Assembly (NCBI GenBank): GCA_958423465.1 | Contig: CATZRD010000012.1 | Span: forward strand, 1 to 55,958 | DNA length: 55,958 bases | Source of the DNA: an uncultured Oscillospiraceae bacterium | GTDB taxonomy: Bacteria; Bacillota; Clostridia; Oscillospirales; Oscillospiraceae | Reading direction: 5' to 3' | Part shown: one piece after another, positions 1 through 7,036 of the stretch | How the letters are laid out: every line of letters begins with the position of its first letter | Numbering within the stretch: position 1 is the stretch's first letter | Made by a program: the position numbers and the translations under genes | Notes under the pieces: generated by a model | Databases searched by the model: none | What the model saw: only the letters and a program-made list of their open reading frames with translations | Told to the model about the DNA's origin: nothing

Positions 1-306
1 AACGGCGTGAAGCTCATCAACCGGGAGACCATCGCCAAGATGAAGGACGGCGCGGTGTTCATCAACACCAGCCGGGGCGACAACGTGGACGAGGACGCCC
101 TGCTGGAGGCCCTGAATTCCGGCAAGCTCCGGGCCGCCGGTCTGGACGTGTACGCCCAGGAGCCCGCCGCCAACAAGGCCCTCTACAGCCATCCCGCCGT
201 CTCCTGCACCCCCCACATCGGCGCCGCCACCAAGGAGGCCCAGAAGCGCATCGGCGCGGAGATCGTGGACATCATCGAGCGCTGCGCCAAGTACGCCCCC
301 ATCATC
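1..306 (+). CDS. D-2-hydroxyacid dehydrogenase / phosphoglycerate dehydrogenase, C-terminal part (5' end outside window)
   Basis: The frame is open from base 1 and encodes the end of an NAD-binding D-isomer-specific 2-hydroxyacid dehydrogenase of the SerA type. Seen: KMKDGAVFINTSRGDNVDED, then the AGLDVYAQEP glutamate motif and the CTPHIGAAT histidine motif, followed by the usual closing helix AQKRIGAEIVDIIE. The family would make phosphohydroxypyruvate from 3-phosphoglycerate (serine synthesis) or a related 2-oxoacid. Homology fades at about base 285. No stop follows in this frame until 1305, deep inside the convergent ldcA gene, so the true end is unclear: 306 is my estimate of where recognisable sequence stops, just before a hairpin at 318-338. 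A lost stop, a frameshift or an assembly join could explain this. Confidence 0.75.
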
Positions 307-317
307 ACCCGCCCGCC

Positions 318-338
318 CCGGCGGGCAAAACCCGCCGG
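318..338 (-). terminator. Hairpin after ldcA (terminator-like)
   Basis: CCGGCGGG at 318-325 pairs perfectly with CCCGCCGG at 331-338 around a CAAAA loop. It lies just past the ldcA stop and at the end of the convergent dehydrogenase, so it may serve both. There is no U-tract on either strand. Confidence 0.45.
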
Positions 339-351
339 CGCTGCCGCTTCG

Positions 352-1278
352 CTATTTTCTTGTGAACCACAGCCGCTCCCCGTCGATCCGGCACACAGCC
401 CCCAGGGGCAGGGTGAGCATGGGCGTACAGTGTCCGGACTTTACACCGTAAAGCACCGGCTTGGAGCAGTCCCGGAAGAAGTCCGCCATCAGCTCCCGGG
501 GACCGTAGTCCGCCCGGTATTGGTTCCCGCAGCCGGTGAAGGTCCCCAGGACCACCGCCGCCGCCGAGGCGAACACTCCGGCGTACCGGAGCTGGCTGAG
601 CATCCGGTCCAGGGCGTAGACCTCCTCCCCCACGTCCTCCAGAAAAAGCACCGCGCCCCGGGCGTCCACCTGCCAGGGCGTCCCCAGGGAGGCGGCGACC
701 AGAGAGAGATTCCCCCCCACCAGCCGTCCCGCCGCCCGGCCAGGCCGCAGGACCTCCGCCGGTTCTTCCGGCGGGTTCTCCGCCGGCAGGCAGTCCCACT
801 CCCCCAGAGTCCGGAAGAAGCTCTTCTGTGTGAAGGGATCAAACTTTACATCCGGCTCCAGAAGGGAACCCGCCATGGGGCCGTGGTAGGTCGCCAGACC
901 GCACCGCCCCCCAATGGCCAGATGGAGAGTGGTCACGTCGCTGAAGCCGATGAAGGGCTTTGGGTCCCTGCTCATCGCCGCATAGTTCAGCAGAGGCGGG
1001 AGCTGCCAGGCGGTGCTGCCGCCCCGGACGCACCAGACGGCCCGGACCTCGGGGTCCGCGAAGGCGGCGTTGATGTCTCCGGCCCGGACCTCCGCCGGCG
1101 CGGCGGCGTAGCCGCAGGCCGTCTCCCGACGGCAGGAATCGCCGATTCGTACCCGGAAGCCCAGCGCCTCCACCCGGCGGGCGATCTCCTCCACGGGGCG
1201 GTCCGGCCCCAATGGGGACGAGGGCGCGATCAGGGCGATCAGGTCCCCCTTTCTCAGGGGCGGCGGGTAACGGGTCAT
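352..1278 (-). CDS. ldcA: LD-carboxypeptidase, MEROPS family S66
   Basis: 308 residues, normal for S66 peptidases, which cut the terminal D-amino acid from L,D-bonds in muropeptides during peptidoglycan recycling; it has no signal peptide and is expected to be cytosolic. Seen: GDLIALIAPSSPLG near residues 11-24, VRGGSTAWQLPPLLNY (84-99), the nucleophile motif GFSDVTTL with Ser113, GGNLSLVAASLGTPW, the glutamate motif LFLEDVGEEVYALDRML, and the histidine motif SGHCTPMLTLPLGA near the C-terminus, so the Ser-Glu-His triad looks complete. The ATG overlaps the stop of the upstream M20 peptidase by four bases (ATGA), which indicates translational coupling in a two-gene operon. A microcin-resistance MccF-like role is a less likely alternative within the same family. 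Confidence 0.9.
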   Translation of the reverse strand: MTRYPPPLRKGDLIALIAPSSPLGPDRPVEEIARRVEALGFRVRIGDSCRRETACGYAAAPAEVRAGDINAAFADPEVRAVWCVRGGSTAWQLPPLLNYAAMSRDPKPFIGFSDVTTLHLAIGGRCGLATYHGPMAGSLLEPDVKFDPFTQKSFFRTLGEWDCLPAENPPEEPAEVLRPGRAAGRLVGGNLSLVAASLGTPWQVDARGAVLFLEDVGEEVYALDRMLSQLRYAGVFASAAAVVLGTFTGCGNQYRADYGPRELMADFFRDCSKPVLYGVKSGHCTPMLTLPLGAVCRIDGERLWFTRK

Positions 1279-2468
1279 GCTTTCGTCCTCCTCATGTTCA
1301 GATAGTCCAAAACCGTCCGGGCGTGGATGGCCGCCGCCAGAGGCAGCGCCGCCGGGTCCGCGGCGAAGCGGGGGCTGTGATTGGGCCAGCAAACGCCTTT
1401 TTCCCCGCTTCCCACGCCTATGGACCAGTAGCAGCCGGGGACCGCGCCGCTGAAACAGCCGAAGTCGTCGGCTCCCATCGAGGGGGCGGAAAGGGGCAGC
1501 ACCCGATCCGCTCCCAGAATCTCCCCCGCCGCCCGGCGGAGGAGAGCCGCCAGAGCCGGGGCGTTGCGGCAGGCGGGGTAGCTCTCCACGATCTGAAGAT
1601 CCGCCTCCACCCCCATGGCGGAGGACACGCCGGAGACTATGGCCCGGACCTCCGCCCGCACCCGCTCCCGGGCCTGGCCCCCCATGGTGCGGAGGATGCC
1701 GGTAAGCGCGGCCTCCTCCGGCAGCGCGTTCCCCGCCTGGCCGGCGTGAAATGTCCCTACCGTCACCACCACCGGCTCCGCGGGGTCGGTGCGGCGGCTG
1801 GCCACGGTCTGAAGGGCGGTGACGATCTGGGCCCCCGCGCAGATCACGTCGTCGCCCAGATGGGGCTTGGCCCCGTGGGTCCCCCGGCCCCGGAGGCACA
1901 GGGAAAAAGGGTCCGAGGCGGCGCACACGGTCCCCTCCCCCACCGCCGCCGTGCCGGCAGGCAGCGCGCTGTCCACATGGACGCAGAAGGCCGCCTCCAC
2001 GGCGGGGTCCTCCAGACAGCCCTGGGCGATCATCCGGGCGGCGCCTCCCTCCCCCTCCTCGTCGGGCTGAAACAGGAACTTCACCGTCCCCGGCAGCGTC
2101 TCCCGCGCCTCCGACAGCAGCCTCGCGGCCCCCAGCAGCGCCGTCGTGTGGAAGTCGTGGCCGCAGGCGTGCATGACGCCGGGGACCTGGGAGGCCCAGG
2201 GCAGGCCCGTCTCCTCCCGGATGGGCAGGGCGTCCATGTCCGCCCGAAAGGCGAGGCACGGTCCCTCCGCCCCGCCCCGCAGCAGCCCCATGGTCCCGGT
2301 CTCCGCCAGGGGGACCGTTCGGATCCCCAGCTTCTCCAGGGTCCGGCGGATCAGAGCGGCGGTCTCCCGCTCCTCTCCCCCCAGCTCCGGGCGGCGGTGC
2401 AGCGTGAAAAAGATCTCCTCCAGCCAGGGCGCGATGGCCCTGGCCTTCTCCAGCAGCGCGTGATCCAT
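1275..2468 (-). CDS. M20-family amidohydrolase (N-acyl-amino-acid / hippurate hydrolase type)
   Basis: 397 residues, the usual size of the M20D aminoacylase/carboxypeptidase group (AmhX, HipO, IAA-amino-acid hydrolases), which remove an acyl group from an amino acid using two metal ions. Seen: FRADMDALPIREETGLPW (74-91) with Asp78, the metal motif MHACGHD (99-105) with Cys102, and FLFQPDEEGEGG with the catalytic Glu-Glu pair at 137-138. The ATG at 2468 follows GGAGGAGAGGG at good spacing; an in-frame upstream extension to 2663 looks non-coding and crosses a hairpin. First gene of an operon with ldcA, which hints at use of peptides or muropeptide pieces; the true substrate cannot be read from sequence. 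Confidence 0.88.
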   Translation of the reverse strand: MDHALLEKARAIAPWLEEIFFTLHRRPELGGEERETAALIRRTLEKLGIRTVPLAETGTMGLLRGGAEGPCLAFRADMDALPIREETGLPWASQVPGVMHACGHDFHTTALLGAARLLSEARETLPGTVKFLFQPDEEGEGGAARMIAQGCLEDPAVEAAFCVHVDSALPAGTAAVGEGTVCAASDPFSLCLRGRGTHGAKPHLGDDVICAGAQIVTALQTVASRRTDPAEPVVVTVGTFHAGQAGNALPEEAALTGILRTMGGQARERVRAEVRAIVSGVSSAMGVEADLQIVESYPACRNAPALAALLRRAAGEILGADRVLPLSAPSMGADDFGCFSGAVPGCYWSIGVGSGEKGVCWPNHSPRFAADPAALPLAAAIHARTVLDYLNMRRTKA

Positions 2469-2569
2469 GTTCCCTCTCCTCCGTTCTTTCCCGTCCCTGT
2501 CAGGATATGCGCCTTCCGTGCCGCCGGAGCCTGTTTTTTGTCCCGGGAACGGCCGCACCCGGTCAGGGG

Positions 2570-2607
2570 CAAAATTTTGGGGCGGCGTGTCGCCAACGCG
2601 CCGCCCC
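2570..2607 (-). terminator. Second hairpin behind gdhA
   Basis: GGGGCGGCG at 2579-2587 pairs with CGCCGCCCC at 2599-2607, followed on the minus strand by a short AAAATTTT stretch. With the hairpin at 2631-2660 it probably separates gdhA transcription from the M20 gene. Confidence 0.55.
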
Positions 2608-2630
2608 AGGGGGAAAAAGGGGGGAGATAT

Positions 2631-2660
2631 TTGAAAAAGGATGGATAAGACCTTTTTCAA
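2631..2660 (-). terminator. Hairpin directly after gdhA
   Basis: TTGAAAAAGG (2631-2640) and CCTTTTTCAA (2651-2660) form a perfect 10-bp stem with a 10-base loop, 20 bases past the gdhA stop; on the minus strand it is followed by pyrimidine-rich sequence with a run of T. Reads as an intrinsic terminator. Confidence 0.6.
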
Positions 2661-2679
2661 CAAGATAAGGGGGACGGGA

Positions 2680-4032
2680 TCAGAAGATGCCCTGCTCCAT
2701 CATGGCGTCGGCCACCTTCTTGAAGCCGGCGATGTTGGCGCCCGCCACCAGGTTGTAGCCCAGGCCGTACTCCTCGGCGGCCTCCACGGACACCTTGTGG
2801 ATGTTCTTCATAATGCCCTTCAGCTTCTCGTCCACTTCCTCGGCGGTCCAGACCAGCCGCTCGCTGTTCTGGCTCATCTCCAGAGCGGACACGGCCACGC
2901 CGCCGGCGTTGACGGCCTTGGAGGGGGCCACGATCATATTGGGCTGCTCCATGAGGTAGAACAGCGCGTCGTTGGTGGTGGGCATATTGGCCACCTCGAT
3001 GTAGTACTTCACGCCGTTGGCCACGATCTGCTTGGCGTGCTCCATATGGACGTCGTTCTGCATGGCGGAGGGCATGATGACGTCAGCTTTGACGCCCCAG
3101 GGCTTCTCGCCGGGGAAGAACTCCACGCCGAACTTGTCGGCGTAATCCTTCACCTTGTTGCGGCCGGAGGCGCGCATGGTCAGCAGGTAGTCCACCTTCT
3201 CCATGGAGGAGGAGACGCCCTCGGGATCGTAGATGTAGCCGTCGGGGCCGGACAGAGTGACCACCTTGGCGCCCAGATGGTGGGCCTTCTTGCAGATGCC
3301 CCAGGTCACGTTGCCGAAGCCGGCGCAGGCAATGGTCTTGCCCTTGATGTCCTCGCCCTCGTGAGCCAGGACCTCCTGGAGGTAGTACATAGCGCCGTAG
3401 CCGGTGGCCTCAGGCCGGGTGAGGCTGCCGCCGTAGCTGAAGCCCTTGCCGGTGAGGACGCCGTTCTCCCACACGCCCTTCAGGCGGCGATACTGGCCGT
3501 ACAGGTAGCCGATCTCCCGGCCGCCCACGCCCATGTCGCCGGCGGGCACGTCGATGTCGGGCCCGATATAGCGGTACAGCGCGGTCATAAAGCTCTGGCA
3601 GAAGCGCATGACCTCGGCGTCGGACTTGCCGGCGGGATCAAAGTCGGAACCGCCCTTGCCGCCGCCGATGGGCAGGCCGGTGAGGCTGTTCTTGAAAATC
3701 TGCTCAAAGCCCAGGAACTTGATGATGCCCTCGTAGACGTTGGGCTGGAAGCGCAGGCCGCCCTTATAGGGGCCGATGGCTCCGTTGAACTGGCAGCGCC
3801 AGCCCCGGTTGGTGTGATAGTTGCCGTTGTCGTCCATCCACACCACCCGGAAGGTGAACATACGCTCCGGCTCCACGATGCGGTTCAGCAGATCCGCCTT
3901 CTCGTACTCCGGGTGCTTATCCACCATAGGGGCGATGGAGGAAAGGACCTCCTCCACAGTCTGAACAAACTCGGGCTCGTTGCCGTGCTTGCGCTTTACG
4001 TTCTCGATCACGCTCTGTACATACGCATTCAT
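2680..4032 (-). CDS. gdhA: Glutamate dehydrogenase, hexameric (probably NADP-dependent)
   Basis: 450 residues, the size of bacterial hexameric GDH, which interconverts 2-oxoglutarate plus ammonia and glutamate in the cytosol. Seen: substrate-lysine segment GPYKGGLRFQPNVYEGI (Lys90), LPIGGGKGGSDFDP (Lys126), the catalytic-aspartate motif DVPAGDMGVGGREIGYLYG (Asp166), TRPEATGYGAMYY, and the dinucleotide fold IACAGFGNVTWG (235-245). The ATG at 4032 is preceded by GGAGGAAACAACA. Codon choice is strongly biased to C/G-ending codons with few rare ones, as in highly expressed genes. Monocistronic: hairpins follow it and the next gene upstream is divergent. Cofactor preference was not established from the fold. 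Confidence 0.95.
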   Translation of the reverse strand: MNAYVQSVIENVKRKHGNEPEFVQTVEEVLSSIAPMVDKHPEYEKADLLNRIVEPERMFTFRVVWMDDNGNYHTNRGWRCQFNGAIGPYKGGLRFQPNVYEGIIKFLGFEQIFKNSLTGLPIGGGKGGSDFDPAGKSDAEVMRFCQSFMTALYRYIGPDIDVPAGDMGVGGREIGYLYGQYRRLKGVWENGVLTGKGFSYGGSLTRPEATGYGAMYYLQEVLAHEGEDIKGKTIACAGFGNVTWGICKKAHHLGAKVVTLSGPDGYIYDPEGVSSSMEKVDYLLTMRASGRNKVKDYADKFGVEFFPGEKPWGVKADVIMPSAMQNDVHMEHAKQIVANGVKYYIEVANMPTTNDALFYLMEQPNMIVAPSKAVNAGGVAVSALEMSQNSERLVWTAEEVDEKLKGIMKNIHKVSVEAAEEYGLGYNLVAGANIAGFKKVADAMMEQGIF

Positions 4033-4106
4033 TTGTTGTTTCCTCCCATGAATTCCTTTGAACGATGGGCAAATATTGTATAGGATGCCCAACATCCACC
4101 GCTATC

Positions 4107-4135
4107 ATCTTATCATTTCCCCCTCCGAATTACAA
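4107..4135 (-). promoter_or_regulatory. Candidate gdhA promoter
   Basis: On the minus strand TTGTAA (4135-4130), a 17-base spacer and TAAGAT (4112-4107) make a fair SigA-type promoter giving a leader of about 68 bases. The -35 box sits in the loop side of a small hairpin, TTCCCCC/GGGGGAA at about 4117-4143. Confidence 0.4.
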
Positions 4136-4252
4136 GGGGGAATGGAAGAAACTGGCTATCCAAAACGTGAAATTTTTCTCCTCTTTTTTGTGCATTTTGA
4201 TAGGAGTCCTCCGTCTGCCCCCGCCGGACCCGGCTTTTTGCCCCCTGGGCCC

Positions 4253-4280
4253 TTGACTTTTTCCCACCGGTCCGTATAAT
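4253..4280 (+). promoter_or_regulatory. SigA-type promoter of the phosphoribosyltransferase gene
   Basis: TTGACT (4253-4258), 16-base spacer, TATAAT (4275-4280); transcription would start near 4287, leaving a leader of about 57 bases before the ATG. Confidence 0.75.
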
Positions 4281-4343
4281 CTAAGCTGTGAGACAAAAAA
4301 GCGGGCGGCGGACAGCCGACTCCGCGGCAAGGAGGATTTTTCC

Positions 4344-4904
4344 ATGACATATACCATGAAGGTGGCGGGCCTGGAGCGGGACCTGCCCCTGTGCAAGGTT
4401 TCCGACGATCTCTACATCGGCGCGTTCGTCATGTTCGGCGACGCGGAGCTGACGGTGGCCTGCGCCAAGGCCCTGCTGGACGTGATCCCCGCCGACAGCT
4501 ACGACTACATGCTCACCGCCGAGGCCAAGAGCATCCCCCTGATCCATGAGATGGCCCGTCAGTCCGGGGCCAAGAAGTATTTCATCGCCCGGAAGGGGTC
4601 CAAGGTCTATATGCCCGATCCCATCCACGTCTCCGTGCGCTCCATCACCACCCTGCGGACCCAGGATCTGTTCCTGGGCCGGGACGACTGCGAGCTGATC
4701 CGGGGCAAGCGCATCCTCATCGTGGACGACGTGATCTCCACCGGCGAGAGCCTCCACGCCCTGGAGGAGCTGGTACATACCGCCGGCGGCGTCGTCACCG
4801 GCAAGGCCGCTGTGCTGGCGGAGGGCGACTCTCTGGACCGCCCCGACATCACCTGCCTGGCCCCCCTGCCCCTGTTCAACGCCGACGGCACCGTGAAGGC
4901 GTAA
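4344..4904 (+). CDS. Purine phosphoribosyltransferase-like protein (apt/PurR-type PRT fold)
   Basis: 186 residues. Type I phosphoribosyltransferase fold: the PRPP loop is RILIVDDVISTGESL (123-137) with the acidic pair Asp128-Asp129, and the residues around 80-90 (FIARKGSKVYM) match the flexible region of adenine PRT relatives. Such enzymes join a purine base to PRPP for salvage; a regulatory role, as in the PRT domain of PurR, is the alternative. AAGGAGG lies 8 bases before the ATG. Monocistronic, with its own promoter and two hairpins after it. Which base it uses cannot be told; canonical Apt has a Leu/Ala-rich loop rather than VISTGES, so I give no symbol. Confidence 0.8.
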   Translation: MTYTMKVAGLERDLPLCKVSDDLYIGAFVMFGDAELTVACAKALLDVIPADSYDYMLTAEAKSIPLIHEMARQSGAKKYFIARKGSKVYMPDPIHVSVRSITTLRTQDLFLGRDDCELIRGKRILIVDDVISTGESLHALEELVHTAGGVVTGKAAVLAEGDSLDRPDITCLAPLPLFNADGTVKA

Positions 4905-4932
4905 GCTCCTCAAATAAGCGCGGTTTCTTCCC

Positions 4933-4980
4933 GCGCCAGAGAAAGGACCTCCGGCTGAGCCGGAGGTCCTTTCTCTGCGC
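4933..4980. terminator. Long symmetrical hairpin after the PRT gene
   Basis: An 18-bp perfect stem (4938-4955 with 4959-4976, loop TGA) extended by GCGC/GCGC. It is not followed by a U-run, so it may act as a 3'-end protecting structure or as a terminator for both strands. Confidence 0.55.
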
Positions 4981-4997
4981 TTCGGCGGCCTTCTTCC

Positions 4998-5018
4998 CCG
5001 CCGCCCGGCGGCTTTTTT
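4998..5018 (+). terminator. Intrinsic terminator, plus strand
   Basis: CCGCC (4998-5002) pairs with GGCGG (5007-5011), followed by C and T6 at 5013-5018; likely the actual stop for transcription from the PRT gene. Confidence 0.55.
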
Positions 5019-5030
5019 GCCCGGCAGCGC

Positions 5031-5059
5031 GGAAAGAGAGGCCCCCGAAGGGGCCTCTC
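5031..5059 (-). terminator. Terminator of the glucuronate operon
   Basis: GAGAGGCCCC (5036-5045) and GGGGCCTCTC (5050-5059) form a 10-bp stem with a CGAA/TTCG tetraloop, 31 bases after the reductase stop, followed on the minus strand by TTTCC. Confidence 0.6.
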
Positions 5060-5089
5060 CCATCAGGCGGGACACGTTCCCGCGCCGCG

Positions 5090-5935
5090 TTACACGCCGG
5101 AGTAGGCGGAGAAACCGCCGTCGATGGGCAGCACCACGCCGGTAATGGCGCCGGCAGCCCGGTCGTCGCAGAGGAAGAACACGCCGCCCAGCAGCTCCCG
5201 GCTCTCCAGGAAGCGGTCCATAGGCGTGCCGCCCAGGATCTTTTTGGTCCGGGGCGTGGGGGTGCCGTCCTCGTTGAACAGCAGTCCCCGGTTCTGATTG
5301 CCCACCAGGAAGCCGGGGGCGATGGCGTTGCAGCGGATGCCGGTGCCGGCGAAGTGGGTGGCCAGCCACTGGGTGAAGTTGGACACAGCCGCCTTGGCCG
5401 CGGAATAGGCGGGGATCTTGGTCAGCGGGGTGTAGGCGTTCATGGAGGAGATGTTCAGGATGCAGCCGCTTTTGCGCTCCACCATATCTTTAGCGAAGGT
5501 CTGGGTGGGCAGCAGCGCCCCCTGGAAGTTCAGGTTAAAGACGAACTGCACGCCGGCGGGGTCCAGGTCAAAGAAGGTCTTCTGACCCTCCCGGGCCTCG
5601 TGCTGGAACTCGTTGTCGGTGGTGGCCCGGGGGTTGTTGCCGCCGGCGCCGTTGATGAGGATGTCGCAGGGGCCCAGGTCCGCCAGCACCTGCCGGTGGA
5701 CGGCCTCCAGGGTCTCCGGCTCCAGCACGTTGGCCTTGTAGCCCCGGCAGACGAAGCCCTGGGCGGTACACTCCTCCGCCAGCTTCTTCACGCTCTCCTC
5801 GTTCAGGTCCAGAGCGGCCACCTTGGCTCCCGCCTGGGCGAAGGCCCGGGCCATATCGCCGCAGAGCACGCCGCCGGCCCCGGTGATCACCACCACTTTC
5901 CCGGTGAAATCAACATTCAAAGGCAGATCCATCAT
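5090..5935 (-). CDS. SDR-family oxidoreductase, probable D-mannonate oxidoreductase (fructuronate reductase)
   Basis: 281 residues, classical short-chain dehydrogenase. Seen: nucleotide motif TGAGGVLCG (18-26), INGAGGNN (94-101), catalytic Ser163/164, Tyr177 and Lys181 (NISSMNAYTPLTKIPAYSAAK spans 161-181) and the closing GVVLPIDGGFSAYSGV. SDRs of this type replace the long-chain UxuB and reduce D-fructuronate to D-mannonate with NAD(P)H; I infer that job from its place right after uxaC and uxuA, 15 bases downstream of uxuA. AGGAGG lies 8 bases before the first of two tandem ATGs. Last gene of the operon, followed by a terminator. The insertion NEFQHEAREGQKTFFDLDPA at about 108-127 is typical of this subgroup. 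Confidence 0.85.
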   Translation of the reverse strand: MMDLPLNVDFTGKVVVITGAGGVLCGDMARAFAQAGAKVAALDLNEESVKKLAEECTAQGFVCRGYKANVLEPETLEAVHRQVLADLGPCDILINGAGGNNPRATTDNEFQHEAREGQKTFFDLDPAGVQFVFNLNFQGALLPTQTFAKDMVERKSGCILNISSMNAYTPLTKIPAYSAAKAAVSNFTQWLATHFAGTGIRCNAIAPGFLVGNQNRGLLFNEDGTPTPRTKKILGGTPMDRFLESRELLGGVFFLCDDRAAGAITGVVLPIDGGFSAYSGV

Positions 5936-5950
5936 GATATATTCCTCCTG

Positions 5951-7036
5951 TCAGTTTTTATGATCGAAGCGGTCGAGAGAATCGAGAACGCCCAGCATAT
6001 ACATGATGCCCAAAGCCCGGTCGTAGAGGCCGTAACCGGGGCGGACGGTGCCCGGCCCCTCGTCCCAGAGGTGCCGGCCGTGGTCGGGGCGGATGTAGCC
6101 GGCAAACCCGCAGTCGTGGTAGGCCTTCAGAATCTCCAGGACGCCGGTGTCGCCGTCGCGGTCCCGGTGGCTGGCCTCGGAGAAGTCCCCGTTGGGGAAA
6201 TGCTTCACATTGCGGATGTGGGCGAAGGCGATGCGGTCACAGTGTCTGCGGACGATGTCCGCCACATTGTTCCGGGGGTTGGCCCCCAGGCTCCCGGAGC
6301 ACAGGGTCAGGCAGTTATAGGGATCGTCCACCATCTTCAGGAACCGGTCGATGGAGGGCTCGTCCACCAGCAGCCGGGGCAGGCCGAAGATGTCCCAGGG
6401 GGGATCGTCCATATGGATGGCCATTTTGATGTCCGTCTCATGGCATACCGGCATGACGGCCTCCAGGAAGTATTTCAAATTCTCCCACAGCTTCTCCTTG
6501 GTGACGGGGCGGTACTTCTCAAAGAGCTCGTCCAGCCTGGCCATCCGCTCCGGCTCCCAGCCCGGGAAGGTCATGTGGTATTTCTCCGTGAAGCTCATGA
6601 CGTAGTCCGCCATGGCCCTGGGGTCGTCCTGGATCATGTCCTTCTGGTAGTAGAGGGCGGTGGAGCCGTCCCCCACCGGGTGGAACAGGTCCGTGCGGGT
6701 CCAGTCGAAGATGGGCATGAAGTTGTAGCAGATGACCTTCACGCCGAACTTCGCCAGGCTGCGGATGGTCTGGATATAGGCCTCGATGTACCGGTCCCGG
6801 GTGGGCAGGCCGATCTTGATGTCGTCGTGGACGTTGACGCTCTCCACCACGTCCATGTTGAAGCCATGGGCGCGGATCTGATCCGCCACGGGCCGGATCT
6901 CCTCCTCCGTCCACACCTCCCCGGGCATCTTGTCGTGGAGGGCCCAGACGATGCCCTCCACCCCCGGGATCTGCCGGATGTCCGAGAGGCTGATCTTGTC
7001 GTTGCCCTCGCCGTACCAGCGCCAGGTCATTTGCAT
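5951..7036 (-). CDS. uxuA: Mannonate dehydratase
   Basis: 361 residues, the family norm. It removes water from D-mannonate to give 2-keto-3-deoxygluconate, third step of glucuronate breakdown. Seen: the family opening MQMTWRWYGEGNDKISL, PGVEGIVWALHDKMPGEVW, NFMPIFDWTRTDL, the metal-site segment KMAIHMDDPPWDIFGLPR, LCSGSLGANPRNNV, FAHIRNVK and YIRPDHGRHLW. The start at 7036 sits 7 bases after GGAGG and overlaps the end of uxaC by 10 bases; an internal ATG at 7030 overlaps the uxaC stop by 4 bases but is too far from the ribosome site. Middle gene of uxaC-uxuA-SDR. No 2-keto-3-deoxygluconate kinase or aldolase is in the window. Confidence 0.95.
   Translation of the reverse strand: MQMTWRWYGEGNDKISLSDIRQIPGVEGIVWALHDKMPGEVWTEEEIRPVADQIRAHGFNMDVVESVNVHDDIKIGLPTRDRYIEAYIQTIRSLAKFGVKVICYNFMPIFDWTRTDLFHPVGDGSTALYYQKDMIQDDPRAMADYVMSFTEKYHMTFPGWEPERMARLDELFEKYRPVTKEKLWENLKYFLEAVMPVCHETDIKMAIHMDDPPWDIFGLPRLLVDEPSIDRFLKMVDDPYNCLTLCSGSLGANPRNNVADIVRRHCDRIAFAHIRNVKHFPNGDFSEASHRDRDGDTGVLEILKAYHDCGFAGYIRPDHGRHLWDEGPGTVRPGYGLYDRALGIMYMLGVLDSLDRFDHKN

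Noticed and set aside
1212..2648. Long open frame on the plus strand opposite the M20 and ldcA genes
   Set aside because: Rich in Arg, Gly, Pro and His with no domain; a mirror of the real minus-strand coding sequence in GC-rich DNA.
2641..4083. 480-codon open frame opposite gdhA
   Set aside because: Low-complexity His/Val/Leu/Gly composition; gdhA on the other strand has every conserved motif.
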